From Rhodoplanes sp. Z2-YC6860 (GTDB lineage: Bacteria > Pseudomonadota > Alphaproteobacteria > Rhizobiales > Xanthobacteraceae): DNA of 64,000 bases. Positions 1 to 8,481 of the stretch are shown one piece after another. The translations under genes were made by a program, and so were the position numbers. The notes beneath the pieces were generated by a model. That model made no database searches, was not told where the DNA came from, and saw only the letters and a program-made list of their open reading frames with translations. Each line of letters opens with the position of its first letter. Positions within the stretch are counted from its first letter, which is position 1. The stretch covers positions 2,174,001-2,238,000 of the forward strand of contig NZ_CP007440.1 in the NCBI RefSeq assembly GCF_001579845.1, read 5' to 3'.

Positions 1-307
1 GCTGCGACCAGCCCCAGTCGGCGGTCGGATGCGTGCCGGCCGCAAGAATCGCCAGCCCATGGTCGGCTGCGATCTTCGCCACCGTCTGGCGCAGGTGGCG
101 CAGTTCCGCATGTGCGGTGCGGATGTCGCGATGCGGGAGCGTCGCGACCTCGATCTGCGACTGCAAGAATTCGCCTTCGACTTGGTCGTTGGTCGCGGCC
201 TTGGCGGCGCGCAGAAACGCCTCCGGCATGGCGCGCGTCGGCATCTTGGTCTCGGCGTTGACCAGGAAGTATTCTTCCTCGATGCCAAATGAAAAATTAT
301 CCCTCAT
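1..307 (-). CDS. Carboxylate-amine ligase (YbdK/GCS2 family), N-terminal part
   Basis: The first 102 codons are present; the rest lies beyond the left edge. The translation starts MRDNFSFGIEEEYFLV, the typical opening of the YbdK-type ATP-dependent carboxylate-amine (weak glutamate-cysteine) ligases, where the GIEEE segment contributes to ATP/metal binding. It continues through the EGEFLQSQIEVAT and LAAGTHP segments expected in the family. The ATG at 305-307 is preceded by GGAG at a short distance. The physiological substrate of this family is not settled. Family assignment is confident from the N-terminus alone, but integrity of the gene cannot be judged. Confidence 0.85.
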   Translation of the reverse strand, partial: MRDNFSFGIEEEYFLVNAETKMPTRAMPEAFLRAAKAATNDQVEGEFLQSQIEVATLPHRDIRTAHAELRHLRQTVAKIAADHGLAILAAGTHPTADWGWSQ

Positions 308-462
308 GCCCACTCCGGCGGTTCTCCGACGTGAAGCTTGCAGTGGCTCGGTCGCTGTTTTCGGACTGCGGCTTCTCAACTGCACAAAAGGTTCCAACGA
401 TTCGATGAGGCGCCCGGTGTTAACGCACCCGGCTCGCTAGAACTGCCGAGGCTCAAAAACGT

Positions 463-488
463 TCCGCGCGCCCCAAGGGACGCGCGGA
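463..488 (-). terminator. Rho-independent terminator of the cytochrome c gene
   Basis: An 8-bp stem (TCCGCGCG at 463-470 with CGCGCGGA at 481-488) closes a 10-nt loop. Read on the minus strand it is followed by ACGTTTTTG. It lies 39 bases past the stop of the minus-strand cytochrome c gene. Confidence 0.7.
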
Positions 489-526
489 CATTGCGAAAAA
501 TCGTCGATTCGAACGGTTTGCAGCCG

Positions 527-907
527 TTATTTGCTGCCGTCGGCCTTGAATTGCTTCAGATAGGCCCAGAGGTTGGCAATTTCCGCGTCGTTCTTGATGC
601 CGGCAAAGGCCATCTTGGTGCCGGGCACGCGGGTCATTGGATTCTGGATGTATTCCTTGAACGTCTGCTCGTTCCAGGTGATCTCGGCCTTCTTGTTGGC
701 TTCGCTGTAATTGTAGTCGGGCGCGGTGCCGGACTTGCGGCCGTCGATGCCGTTCAGCACCGGGCCGATCTTGTTGCGGGCGTCTTCGCCGACCGAATGG
801 CATGGTCCGCATTTGCGGAATGACTGCTCGCCCGCGGCAAGATCCTGCGCGTGCGCAATTCCCACGGTGGCAGCGAGAATCGCGCCGCCCAATACCAGCA
901 ATCTCAT
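527..907 (-). CDS. Periplasmic class I cytochrome c (cytochrome c2-like)
   Basis: A 126-residue protein with a cleavable signal peptide (MRLLVLGGAILAATVGIAHA) and one haem attachment site, CGPCH, at about residues 33-37. A methionine in the PGTKMAFAG segment is the expected second axial haem ligand. Size and layout match soluble cytochromes c2/c-550 that carry electrons between membrane complexes in the periplasm. The ATG at 905-907 has GGAG about 9 bases upstream. It is a single-gene unit with its own terminator and is divergent from the GlcD-like gene. Which oxidase or dehydrogenase it serves cannot be told from the context. Confidence 0.92.
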   Translation of the reverse strand: MRLLVLGGAILAATVGIAHAQDLAAGEQSFRKCGPCHSVGEDARNKIGPVLNGIDGRKSGTAPDYNYSEANKKAEITWNEQTFKEYIQNPMTRVPGTKMAFAGIKNDAEIANLWAYLKQFKADGSK

Positions 908-1019
908 AACGGGTTTCTCCTTGTGGCCCCGGGCACCATTTCGGTCCGGACAATGCGGTTGTACAATTACACAGATAGGGACTTCAACGCTTTAGAACCG
1001 TTTTAGATCGAGCCCACCC

Positions 1020-2513
1020 ATGTCCGTGATCATGCCAGACCTCGACCAGGCCGTGCTCGCCCGCCGGGCCGAGATCGTCGAGGCGCTGTCGGCCATCGTG
1101 CCGGGCGAGGGGGTGATCTCCGCCGAGCGGGCCATGCGGCCCTTCGAATCCGACGGGCTCACCGCCTACAAGCAACTGCCCATGGTCGTGGTGCTGCCCG
1201 AGACAACGGACCAGGTCGCCAAGGTGCTGCGCTATTGCCACGACCACGGCATCCGCGTGGTGCCGCGCGGGGCCGGCACCTCGCTGTCCGGCGGCGCGCT
1301 GCCGCTCGCCGACGGCGTGCTGCTCGGCATGGGCAAGTTCAACCGGATCCGCGAGCTCGATTTCTCGAACCGCGTGGCGGTGGTCGAGCCCGGCGTCACC
1401 AACCTCGCCATCAGCAAGGCGGTGGAGCACGAGGCATTCTATTACGCGCCCGATCCGTCGTCGCAGATCGCCTGCACCATCGGCGGCAACGTCGCTGAGA
1501 ATTCCGGCGGCGTGCACTGCCTGAAATACGGCATGACCACCAACAACCTTCTCGGCGTCGAGATGGTGCTGATGACCGGCGAGGTGCTGCGCCTCGGCGG
1601 CAAGCATCTCGACGCCGGCGGCTACGACCTGATCGGTGTCATCACCGGCTCGGAGGGGCTGCTCGGCGTTGTCACCGAGGTGACGGTGCGCATCCTCAAG
1701 AAGCCCGAGACCGCGCGCGCCGTGCTGGTCGGTTTTCCGAGCGCCGAGGATTCCGGCGAATGCGTGTCGCGCATCATCGGCGCAGGCATTATCCCCGGCG
1801 GCATGGAGATGATGGACAAGCCCGCGATCCACGCCACGGAAGAATTCGTGCATGCCGGCTATCCGCTGGACGTCGAAGCACTGCTGATCGTCGAGCTCGA
1901 TGGCCCCGCGGCCGAGGTCGACCATCTGATCGAGCGCGTCGAAACCATCGCGCGCGGCTGCAACGCGGTGAGCTGCAAGGTCTCGACCTCGGAAGAGGAG
2001 CGGCTTCTGTTCTGGGCCGGCCGCAAGGCCGCGTTCCCGGCGGTCGGCCGCATCTCGCCCGACTACTACTGCATGGACGGCACCATCCCGCGCGCCAAGC
2101 TGCCGCTGGTGTTGCGGAGGATCCGCGAACTATCGGAACACTACGGGCTGCGCGTCGCCAACGTGTTCCACGCCGGCGACGGAAACCTGCATCCGCTGAT
2201 TCTCTATGACGCCAACAAGCCCGGCGAATTGGAGAAGACCGAGGAGTTCGGCGGCGAGATTCTCAAGCTCTGCGTCGAGGTCGGCGGCGTGCTCACCGGC
2301 GAGCATGGCGTCGGTGTCGAGAAGCGCGACCTGATGCCCGCGATGTTCTCGGAAGAGGATTTGAACCAGCAGCAGCGGCTCAAATGCGCGTTCGACGCGC
2401 GGGGCCTGCTCAATCCCGGCAAGGTGTTTCCGAAGCTGCACCGCTGCGCCGAGCTCGGCCACCTCCACATTCACGCCGGCAAGCTGCCGTTTCCGGACAT
2501 CCCGCGGTTTTGA
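1020..2513 (+). CDS. FAD-linked oxidase, GlcD-type (glycolate/D-lactate dehydrogenase)
   Basis: A 497-residue flavoprotein of the VAO/PCMH family. The N-terminal half holds the FAD-binding motif PRGAGTSLSGGALP (about residues 82-95) and the segment IGGNVAENSGG; the C-terminal half has the FAD-oxidase C domain with HAGDGNLHP and GEHGVGVEKR. This is the layout of the GlcD subunit of glycolate oxidase and of D-lactate dehydrogenases, which oxidise 2-hydroxy acids to 2-oxo acids. No GlcE or GlcF partner lies nearby, so it probably acts alone. The stop is only 2 bases before the start of the next gene, so the two are very likely one operon. Confidence 0.9.
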   Translation: MSVIMPDLDQAVLARRAEIVEALSAIVPGEGVISAERAMRPFESDGLTAYKQLPMVVVLPETTDQVAKVLRYCHDHGIRVVPRGAGTSLSGGALPLADGVLLGMGKFNRIRELDFSNRVAVVEPGVTNLAISKAVEHEAFYYAPDPSSQIACTIGGNVAENSGGVHCLKYGMTTNNLLGVEMVLMTGEVLRLGGKHLDAGGYDLIGVITGSEGLLGVVTEVTVRILKKPETARAVLVGFPSAEDSGECVSRIIGAGIIPGGMEMMDKPAIHATEEFVHAGYPLDVEALLIVELDGPAAEVDHLIERVETIARGCNAVSCKVSTSEEERLLFWAGRKAAFPAVGRISPDYYCMDGTIPRAKLPLVLRRIRELSEHYGLRVANVFHAGDGNLHPLILYDANKPGELEKTEEFGGEILKLCVEVGGVLTGEHGVGVEKRDLMPAMFSEEDLNQQQRLKCAFDARGLLNPGKVFPKLHRCAELGHLHIHAGKLPFPDIPRF

Positions 2514-2515
2514 CC

Positions 2516-3553
2516 ATGCAATTCGGAATTTTCGGCTCGGCCCAGGCCAGCACCGCCGATCTCGGCCCGGACACCGGGCAAGGCTTCCGCGATTATCTCG
2601 ATATGGCGGTCGAGGCCGAGCGGCTTGGCTATCGCTCGAGCTTCCTGGTCGAGCACCATTTCACCGGCTGGAATCAGGTTTCGGCGACATTGATGCTGCA
2701 GACCGCGCTCGCCATGCGCACCCCGAAGCTCCGGCTCGGCACCGCGGTGATCGTGCTGCCCTGGCACAATCCGGTGCTGCTCGCCGAGCAGGCCGCAACG
2801 CTTGATCTGATCTCGAATGGCCGTTTCGATTTCGGCATCGGCAAGGGCTATCGGCACAACGAGTTCGCAGGCTTTCACATTCCCATCGACGAAGCCGAGG
2901 TGCGCTTCGAGGAATGCGTCGAGGTGATGACGAAGGCGTTCGTGTCGCGCGAGCGGTTCTCTCATCGCGGCCGGTTCTGGCAGTTCGACGACATCGTGGT
3001 CGAGCCGCCGCCGTCGCAGAAGCCGCATCCGCCGTTCTGGGTGGCGGCGGCGAGCGAGGCCTCGATCAAGCGCGCCGCGCGGCGCGGCTTCAATCTGATC
3101 CTCGATCAGTATGCCTCGCCCGAACAGCTCGGCCAGCGCATCGCGCTCTATCGTGCCGAGCGGCAGGCGGCGGGTTTGCCATACGAACCGATGCAGGTTG
3201 CGGTGGCGCGGCAGATGCACGTGGCCGACAGCAAGGCCGACGCGGCAAACGCGCTGAAGCGCGCCGCGGGCCACACCCAGCGCACCGTGGATGTTTCACG
3301 TCTGCCGGGCGGAAAAACCGGTTCTCACGTGCTGTCTTACGCCGACACGCCTGGCGCGACCGAGGCGCACGCGCTTTACGATACGCCGGAAGGCATTTGT
3401 GAGAAGCTTGAAGCGCTGCAGAAGGCCGGTGTTGCCTATGTATTGCTCACCACGCTTGGCGGGCCACAGCAATTGCGCCGTTTTGCGCGTGAAATCATGC
3501 CTGGTTTTTTAAGCGAGCACTCCGAGACGTCAGGCGTGCCAAGCTTCGTTTAA
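2516..3553 (+). CDS. LLM-class flavin-dependent oxidoreductase
   Basis: A 345-residue luciferase-like monooxygenase. It starts MQFGIFGSAQ and carries the family's EHHFTGW segment, GIGKGYRHNEF and the PHPPFWVAA stretch near the middle. Members use reduced flavin to oxidise diverse small molecules; the substrate is not predictable. The ATG at 2516 directly follows the stop of the GlcD-like gene, so translational coupling is likely and the two may act in the same breakdown route. A longer in-frame reading upstream would overlap GlcD and has no support. Confidence 0.85.
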   Translation: MQFGIFGSAQASTADLGPDTGQGFRDYLDMAVEAERLGYRSSFLVEHHFTGWNQVSATLMLQTALAMRTPKLRLGTAVIVLPWHNPVLLAEQAATLDLISNGRFDFGIGKGYRHNEFAGFHIPIDEAEVRFEECVEVMTKAFVSRERFSHRGRFWQFDDIVVEPPPSQKPHPPFWVAAASEASIKRAARRGFNLILDQYASPEQLGQRIALYRAERQAAGLPYEPMQVAVARQMHVADSKADAANALKRAAGHTQRTVDVSRLPGGKTGSHVLSYADTPGATEAHALYDTPEGICEKLEALQKAGVAYVLLTTLGGPQQLRRFAREIMPGFLSEHSETSGVPSFV

Positions 3554-3670
3554 TGCATCGGGGCGAACCTCGCCCCTTGCCATCGCCACAATCCCCTGAG
3601 ACGATGACATACCGGCGTCACACAGAGCGGCCGGACAAAACCGGCCGTGCGGCGCCAAAGGGAGGCGTCG

Positions 3671-5728
3671 ATGGCAGCTGCAAATGGCAATGGCGGCACA
3701 AGAGCGCAGGGTCCCCGGTGCATCGCGCTGGTGGGCCCCTTCCAGGCTGGAAAAACCACTCTTCTCGAAGCAATTCTGACGCGCACTGACGCGATCCAGC
3801 GCCAGGGCACGATCGAGGCCGGCACCACGGTCGGCGATTCATCGCACGAGGCGCGCCATCACAAGATGAGCGTCGAGCTCACCGTCGCCACCACGAGCTT
3901 CATGGGCGACAGTTACACCTTCATCGATTGTCCAGGATCGATCGAATTCGTTCACGACATGCGCGCGGCGCTGCCCGCGGTCGACGCAGCAGTCGTGGTC
4001 TGCGAGGCCGACGAAAAGAAGATTCCGCAGCTTCAGCTCATCCTGCGCGAGCTCGAAGAGCAGAACATCCCGCGCTTTCTGTTCCTCAACAAGATCGACA
4101 AGGCCGAAGCCAACCTGATGGAGGCGCTGCAGCTGCTGCAGCCGGCCTCGCGCAAGCCGCTGGTGCTGCGCCAGATCCCGATCTGGAACGGCGACATCAT
4201 CTCGGGCTTCGTCGATCTCGCGCTGGAGCGCGCCCATGTCTACAAGGAGCACACTGCGTCCGAAGTCGTGCCGCTCGAAGGCGACAGCCTCGAGCGCGGC
4301 AAGACGGCGCGGTTCTCGATGCTGGAGAAGCTCGCCGACCATGACGACGAGTTGATGGAACAGCTCCTCGAAGACATCCCGCCCCCACGCGACAAGGTGT
4401 TCGACGATCTTGCCAAGGAGCTGCGCGACGGGCTCGTCGTGCCTGTGCTGATGGGGGCCGCGACCCGCACCAACGGCGTGCTGCGATTGCTGAAGGCGTT
4501 GCGTCACGAGGCGCCGAATGTCGAGACGACCGCGAAGCGGCTCGGCATCGGCGGCAACGATCCCGTGGCCTATGTGCTCAAGACCTTCAACTCCAGCCAC
4601 GTCGGCAAGATGTCGGTGGCGCGCGTCCTCTGCGGCCAGATCGGCGACGGCACGACATTGCTGTCGCCCGAGCGCGAGGCCGGCAGGGTGTCCGGCACTT
4701 TCAAGCTCCTGGGAGCGTCGAGCGAAAAGCGCGGTCAGGCCCAGGCCGGCGAGACCGTCGCGTTCGGCAAGCTCGATCAGGCCAAGACCGGCGATACGCT
4801 GAGTGCCGGCAAGCAGGCCCACGCCGCAGTGGCCGAGGTGCAGCCTTACGCGCCGGTGCTGGCGATCTCGGTGTCGGCGAAAGAGCGCAAGGACGACGTC
4901 AAGCTCGGCCAGGCGCTGCACAAGCTGGTCGAGGAGGATCCCTCGATCTGCGTCGTGCACAATGCCGACACCCACGAGGTGGTGCTGTGGGGGCAGGGCG
5001 AGATGCACCTGCGCGTCGCATCCGAACGTCTCGCGGACCGTTTCGGCGTCGGCATCATCACCGGCCGGCCGAGCGTCGGCTACAACGAGACCATCCGGAA
5101 AAGCATCGTCCAGCGCGGCCGTCATAAGAAGCAGTCCGGCGGCCACGGCCAGTTCGGCGACGTGGTGCTCGACATCAAGCCGTTGCCGCGCGGCACGGGC
5201 TTCAAGTTCGAGGACAAGATCACCGGCGGCGTCGTGCCGCGCAATTACATTCCGTCGGTGGAGGAGGGCGCGATCAACGCGCTCAAGCACGGGCCTCTCG
5301 GCTTCCCGGTGGTCGACGTGCAGGTGGCGCTGGTCGACGGCTCGTATCACACCGTCGATTCATCGGACATGGCGTTCCAGACCGCGGCTCGCATCGGCAT
5401 CAACGAAGGCCTGCCGCAGTGCCAGCCTGTGTTGCTCGAGCCCATTTACCTCGTGGAGATCGTGTGCCCGACCGACGCCTCCGCCAGGATGAATGCGATT
5501 CTCGCGGGCCGCCGCGGCCAGATTCTCGGCTTCGACACCCGTGACGGGTGGGACGGCTGGGACGTGGTGCGGGCCAAGATGCCGGAGTCCGAGATCACCG
5601 ACCTCATCATCGAGGTCCGCTCGGCCACGGCCGGGGCCGGTTCCTTCACCTTCAAGTTCGACCATATGGCCGAATTGACCGGGAAAACCGCCGATCAGAT
5701 CGTCGCGGCGCGCCGTGCTGCGGAATAG
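3671..5728 (+). CDS. Elongation factor G-like translational GTPase
   Basis: A 685-residue paralogue of EF-G. GTPase motifs are visible: P-loop GPFQAGKT (residues 22-29), DCPG for G3 and NKID for G4. A domain-IV-like region (VGYNETIRKS, then HKKQSGGHGQFGDV) and the C-terminal domain V are present. The P-loop departs from the AHIDAGKT of canonical EF-G, the G3 motif is DCPG rather than DTPG, and no ribosomal protein or tuf genes are nearby, so this is the EF-G-like type (often annotated EF-G2), not the main translocase. ATG 3671 is preceded by GGAGG at 3661-3665. Its role is inferred only. Confidence 0.85.
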   Translation: MAAANGNGGTRAQGPRCIALVGPFQAGKTTLLEAILTRTDAIQRQGTIEAGTTVGDSSHEARHHKMSVELTVATTSFMGDSYTFIDCPGSIEFVHDMRAALPAVDAAVVVCEADEKKIPQLQLILRELEEQNIPRFLFLNKIDKAEANLMEALQLLQPASRKPLVLRQIPIWNGDIISGFVDLALERAHVYKEHTASEVVPLEGDSLERGKTARFSMLEKLADHDDELMEQLLEDIPPPRDKVFDDLAKELRDGLVVPVLMGAATRTNGVLRLLKALRHEAPNVETTAKRLGIGGNDPVAYVLKTFNSSHVGKMSVARVLCGQIGDGTTLLSPEREAGRVSGTFKLLGASSEKRGQAQAGETVAFGKLDQAKTGDTLSAGKQAHAAVAEVQPYAPVLAISVSAKERKDDVKLGQALHKLVEEDPSICVVHNADTHEVVLWGQGEMHLRVASERLADRFGVGIITGRPSVGYNETIRKSIVQRGRHKKQSGGHGQFGDVVLDIKPLPRGTGFKFEDKITGGVVPRNYIPSVEEGAINALKHGPLGFPVVDVQVALVDGSYHTVDSSDMAFQTAARIGINEGLPQCQPVLLEPIYLVEIVCPTDASARMNAILAGRRGQILGFDTRDGWDGWDVVRAKMPESEITDLIIEVRSATAGAGSFTFKFDHMAELTGKTADQIVAARRAAE

Positions 5729-5883
5729 CGGAGTACCATCAAAGGCATAAAAGCCACACCTCGGGGATCAATTGTCTTGTGGGTCATGATTCTCGTTCAT
5801 GGCCCACAATCCTGCATTGTGGAGCGTTCTCTCGGATGGAATAGTGCGCCATTGGGCTGTGGCTTTTGCAGGGGGCTGCTTCG

Positions 5884-6873
5884 GTGGGCGCACGCAAATC
5901 CTTTTGGCGTTCCGGCACGATGCTGGGTGGTTCGATCGGAGCGGTGTTCCTGTCGATCTGGAGCGCCCAGGCCGCAGACTTGCCGATGTTCACCAAGGCG
6001 CCGGCCTGGACGACGCCGAGCTATCCCGGCCAGGCCGTTGATGGCCTGAACGGCAAGATCGAAGCCCTGGGCGGACGGCTGGGCCACAACACCATCGCCG
6101 CTTCGCAAGGTTCGATTTCGATCCCGCTGGCTTCTTCCTACGGCGCGCAGATCGATCTGAGCGGAGGCTCGTTTGGTGGCCGGGGTTTCGGTCATGTGGG
6201 CGGACACTTGTTCTGGCGCGATCCAGGCAAGGGTCTGCTCGGCATCTACACCAGTTATACGCGCTGGAATGAATTCGGCGGCGTCTACGTCGGCAACGTC
6301 GCGGCGGAAGGTGAATATTATTTCGGACGCTTCACTCTCCAGGGAATTGCCGGTGTGGAGTTCGGCAATTCGGTGTCCAACACGACCTTCGCATCGAGCA
6401 CGATTGCTCCAGGTGGGCCCGGTGGCGCCGCCGGCCTTGCGACCACCTCCAGCTTTTTCGAAGGCTACGACGTCAAGACGCGGTTCTTCGATCAGATCAA
6501 CCTGAAATATTACATCGGCGACAATTGGGACGTTTTCGCGGGCCATCGTTATCAAGGCGGAAAACACGCGCTGGCGCTGGGCACCGAAGTCGGTATGCCG
6601 GTCGGCCGCGGTGGAATGGCGACGGCGTTTGCCGAGGCCCGAATCGGAGAGGGCGACTTCCAGGGAGTCTGGGGCGGTCTGCGCTTCTACTTCGGCAACA
6701 AGGATAAGACCTTGATGAAGCGGCACCGCGAGGACGATCCAGTGAACTGGGGTGCCAGCAATCTGTTCAGCATCATCAACAACCACACGACCTCGTCTGG
6801 CGCGACGACGACGCAGTTCTGCAACCCCGGTGACACGCTGTTCAGAGATGGGACCTGCGGTGAGCCAGGCTGA
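5884..6873 (+). CDS. Secreted, probably outer-membrane protein of unknown function
   Basis: About 329 residues. A signal peptide with a basic start and a cleavage site at SAQA/ADLP is followed by a mature protein rich in Gly, Phe and Tyr with alternating hydrophobic segments (for example GLLGIYTSYTRW, EGEYYFGRFTLQG, VWGGLRFYFG), suggesting a beta-barrel. The mature start ADLPMFTKAPA resembles that of rhizobial outer-membrane proteins. The C-terminal tail has two cysteines (FCNPG and GTCGEPG) that could form a disulfide. I chose GTG 5884, which has a GGGGG run about 8 bases upstream and gives a good signal peptide; ATG 5920 is an alternative. I do not recognise the family firmly. Confidence 0.6.
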   Translation: MGARKSFWRSGTMLGGSIGAVFLSIWSAQAADLPMFTKAPAWTTPSYPGQAVDGLNGKIEALGGRLGHNTIAASQGSISIPLASSYGAQIDLSGGSFGGRGFGHVGGHLFWRDPGKGLLGIYTSYTRWNEFGGVYVGNVAAEGEYYFGRFTLQGIAGVEFGNSVSNTTFASSTIAPGGPGGAAGLATTSSFFEGYDVKTRFFDQINLKYYIGDNWDVFAGHRYQGGKHALALGTEVGMPVGRGGMATAFAEARIGEGDFQGVWGGLRFYFGNKDKTLMKRHREDDPVNWGASNLFSIINNHTTSSGATTTQFCNPGDTLFRDGTCGEPG

Positions 6874-6887
6874 CGTCTGACCTATAT

Positions 6888-8222
6888 TTAGTCCGGTCCG
6901 GCCGTCATCTCTCGCACGAATATTGGAATTTTGACGCGCGTGCGCGCCCCCGGCAATTCGTCCATCGGCCGGTAATCGACTTTCAAGTCTTGCCACCATT
7001 GCTGCCGCAGCAGCGCCGTCATCGCGGTGAAATCCATCTGCTCGCGCGGCATGGTGCCGGGGACGAAGCGGAATTCGCATCGATCTTCGCCCGTTTGAGC
7101 CACCTGGAAGGCGAGCGCGCCGAGATAGTCGATGACGCGGGATGCGGGCAGCACCGGCCGCATCCTGAAGCCGCCGGAAAATTCGAAGATGACTGGTTCC
7201 TTGCCGACGACCGTGCTCAACGCGGGCAGCGCTCGTTCGCAGCCATGCCAATGCGGCGACATCGCCTGGTCTGCATGGTCGTAGCGGATCAACGGCATGG
7301 CGTAGTTATACAGCGGCGTCGCGACAACCCAGCCAAGTTGCCCCGGCGACGCCGGGCGATCGTCGTCGCTCAGCAGTTCGATCAGCGTCGTCTCGGAGTG
7401 AACGTGGAATTGGCCGCATTGCGGACAGCACGTCGCCATCAGGCCGCATTCGTTGCTCGCGTAGATATTCAGGCTTCGCCAGCCGTATTCGTGAACGATG
7501 ACGTCCCTCGTCGAGTCCATGAGCCGGTCCGCGCTCGTCATGATGACGATCGGCCCCAAGGATCGCAGGCGACGGTCCTTGTCCCAGCCCGTGAGCAATT
7601 CAAGCTCGACAGGATTGATGCTGAGGCAGTTCGGACGGAATTCGATCAGATGCTCCAGAATGGTGGGAAGTCCGAGTGACTCCGGCAGATCGAGGCGCGG
7701 GCCGAATATCTCCATCAATTCGAATTGGACCACCCAACCCTTCCGGTGTCTGGGCGTCGAGAGAGGCGGCTTTTCCCGGGGAAAGGTTCCGACCCGGGCA
7801 AAGCGCGACGTGGGATCCAGGCCGTACCAGTTGAGCGCGCGCAACATAAGCGCCGGCCATACGAGGTCGCCGGCGAGCTGGCTGTGGGCCACCTGAACCG
7901 GCTCGCCGGTCGATCCGGATGTCGAAAGTACCTGTGTTCCGCCGTGATGTGAGGGCAGTTCGGGGGAGCGCAGCGCATTGCCAGCGGCGCGGACCTCGCT
8001 TCGCGTCAGCAGCGGAATCCTGGGCCATGCATCCCAGTCGATGCTGCCGTCATTCCGAAACAGCGGCGCGAGCCGCCCGCTGTCGCGATAGAACGGCACA
8101 TTCGCATGCGCATGCCGGACGAGCGGCTCCAGCAATTCGCGCTGATGCGCTTGCATCGCCGCGGGCGGCATGAACTGGGTTTTGTTCAGGGTCTCCAGAA
8201 ACGCGAAGACGGTTTCTTTCAT
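6888..8222 (-). CDS. Phenylacetate-CoA ligase/CapK-like adenylate-forming enzyme
   Basis: A 444-residue protein of the ANL (acyl-adenylate) superfamily. The phosphate-binding loop STSGSTGEPVQV lies at about residues 99-110, followed by an ASNECGLMA segment and a cysteine pair (CCPQCG) typical of PaaK/CapK relatives. It begins with the PFYRD-type N-terminus found in CapK-like proteins. Substrates in this group range from aryl acids to surface-polysaccharide precursors, so a specific reaction is not claimed. It stands alone on the minus strand, convergent with the preceding secreted protein gene. No strong ribosome binding site is seen before the ATG. Confidence 0.75.
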   Translation of the reverse strand: MKETVFAFLETLNKTQFMPPAAMQAHQRELLEPLVRHAHANVPFYRDSGRLAPLFRNDGSIDWDAWPRIPLLTRSEVRAAGNALRSPELPSHHGGTQVLSTSGSTGEPVQVAHSQLAGDLVWPALMLRALNWYGLDPTSRFARVGTFPREKPPLSTPRHRKGWVVQFELMEIFGPRLDLPESLGLPTILEHLIEFRPNCLSINPVELELLTGWDKDRRLRSLGPIVIMTSADRLMDSTRDVIVHEYGWRSLNIYASNECGLMATCCPQCGQFHVHSETTLIELLSDDDRPASPGQLGWVVATPLYNYAMPLIRYDHADQAMSPHWHGCERALPALSTVVGKEPVIFEFSGGFRMRPVLPASRVIDYLGALAFQVAQTGEDRCEFRFVPGTMPREQMDFTAMTALLRQQWWQDLKVDYRPMDELPGARTRVKIPIFVREMTAGPD

Positions 8223-8287
8223 GATCTGAACCGGAGCGGCCTGGGACAGGGAAAGCCCTCCATATCAGCGATGATAGGCGAGGCCAC

Positions 8288-8348
8288 AAGCCTTGACCAT
8301 CGAAGCCCTGACCATCGAAGCCTTGGCTATCGAAAGCCCTGGCCATCG
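8288..8348. repeat. Four imperfect 15-bp tandem repeats
   Basis: Four consecutive copies of a unit reading AAGCCYTGRCYATCG, at 8288-8302, 8303-8317, 8318-8332 and 8334-8348 (one extra A before the last copy). They occupy the intergenic space between the divergent CapK-like and msrP genes. Their role is unknown. Confidence 0.8.
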
Positions 8349-8481
8349 ACGGACCGGCCGGTGAAGTGGCCCGGACCGGACGAGGCCCGAAAGCGATCGA
8401 ATCCTCTCCGATCCGTGACTTGCGCGTGACCGGCCGGAAACGTACTGCTGGAACGAGCCCCATATCCGGAGGGATAAGGCC

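Noticed and set aside
985-1012. TTTAGA direct repeats as an Irr/Fur-type iron box before the cytochrome c gene
   Set aside because: The halves are in direct, not inverted, orientation and do not match the known ICE motif.
3839-5350. A 503-codon minus-strand frame inside the EF-G-like gene
   Set aside because: Overlaps a convincing GTPase gene; composition typical of an antisense shadow.
8288-8348. Possible CRISPR array
   Set aside because: Units are 15 bp, directly adjacent without spacers and imperfect.
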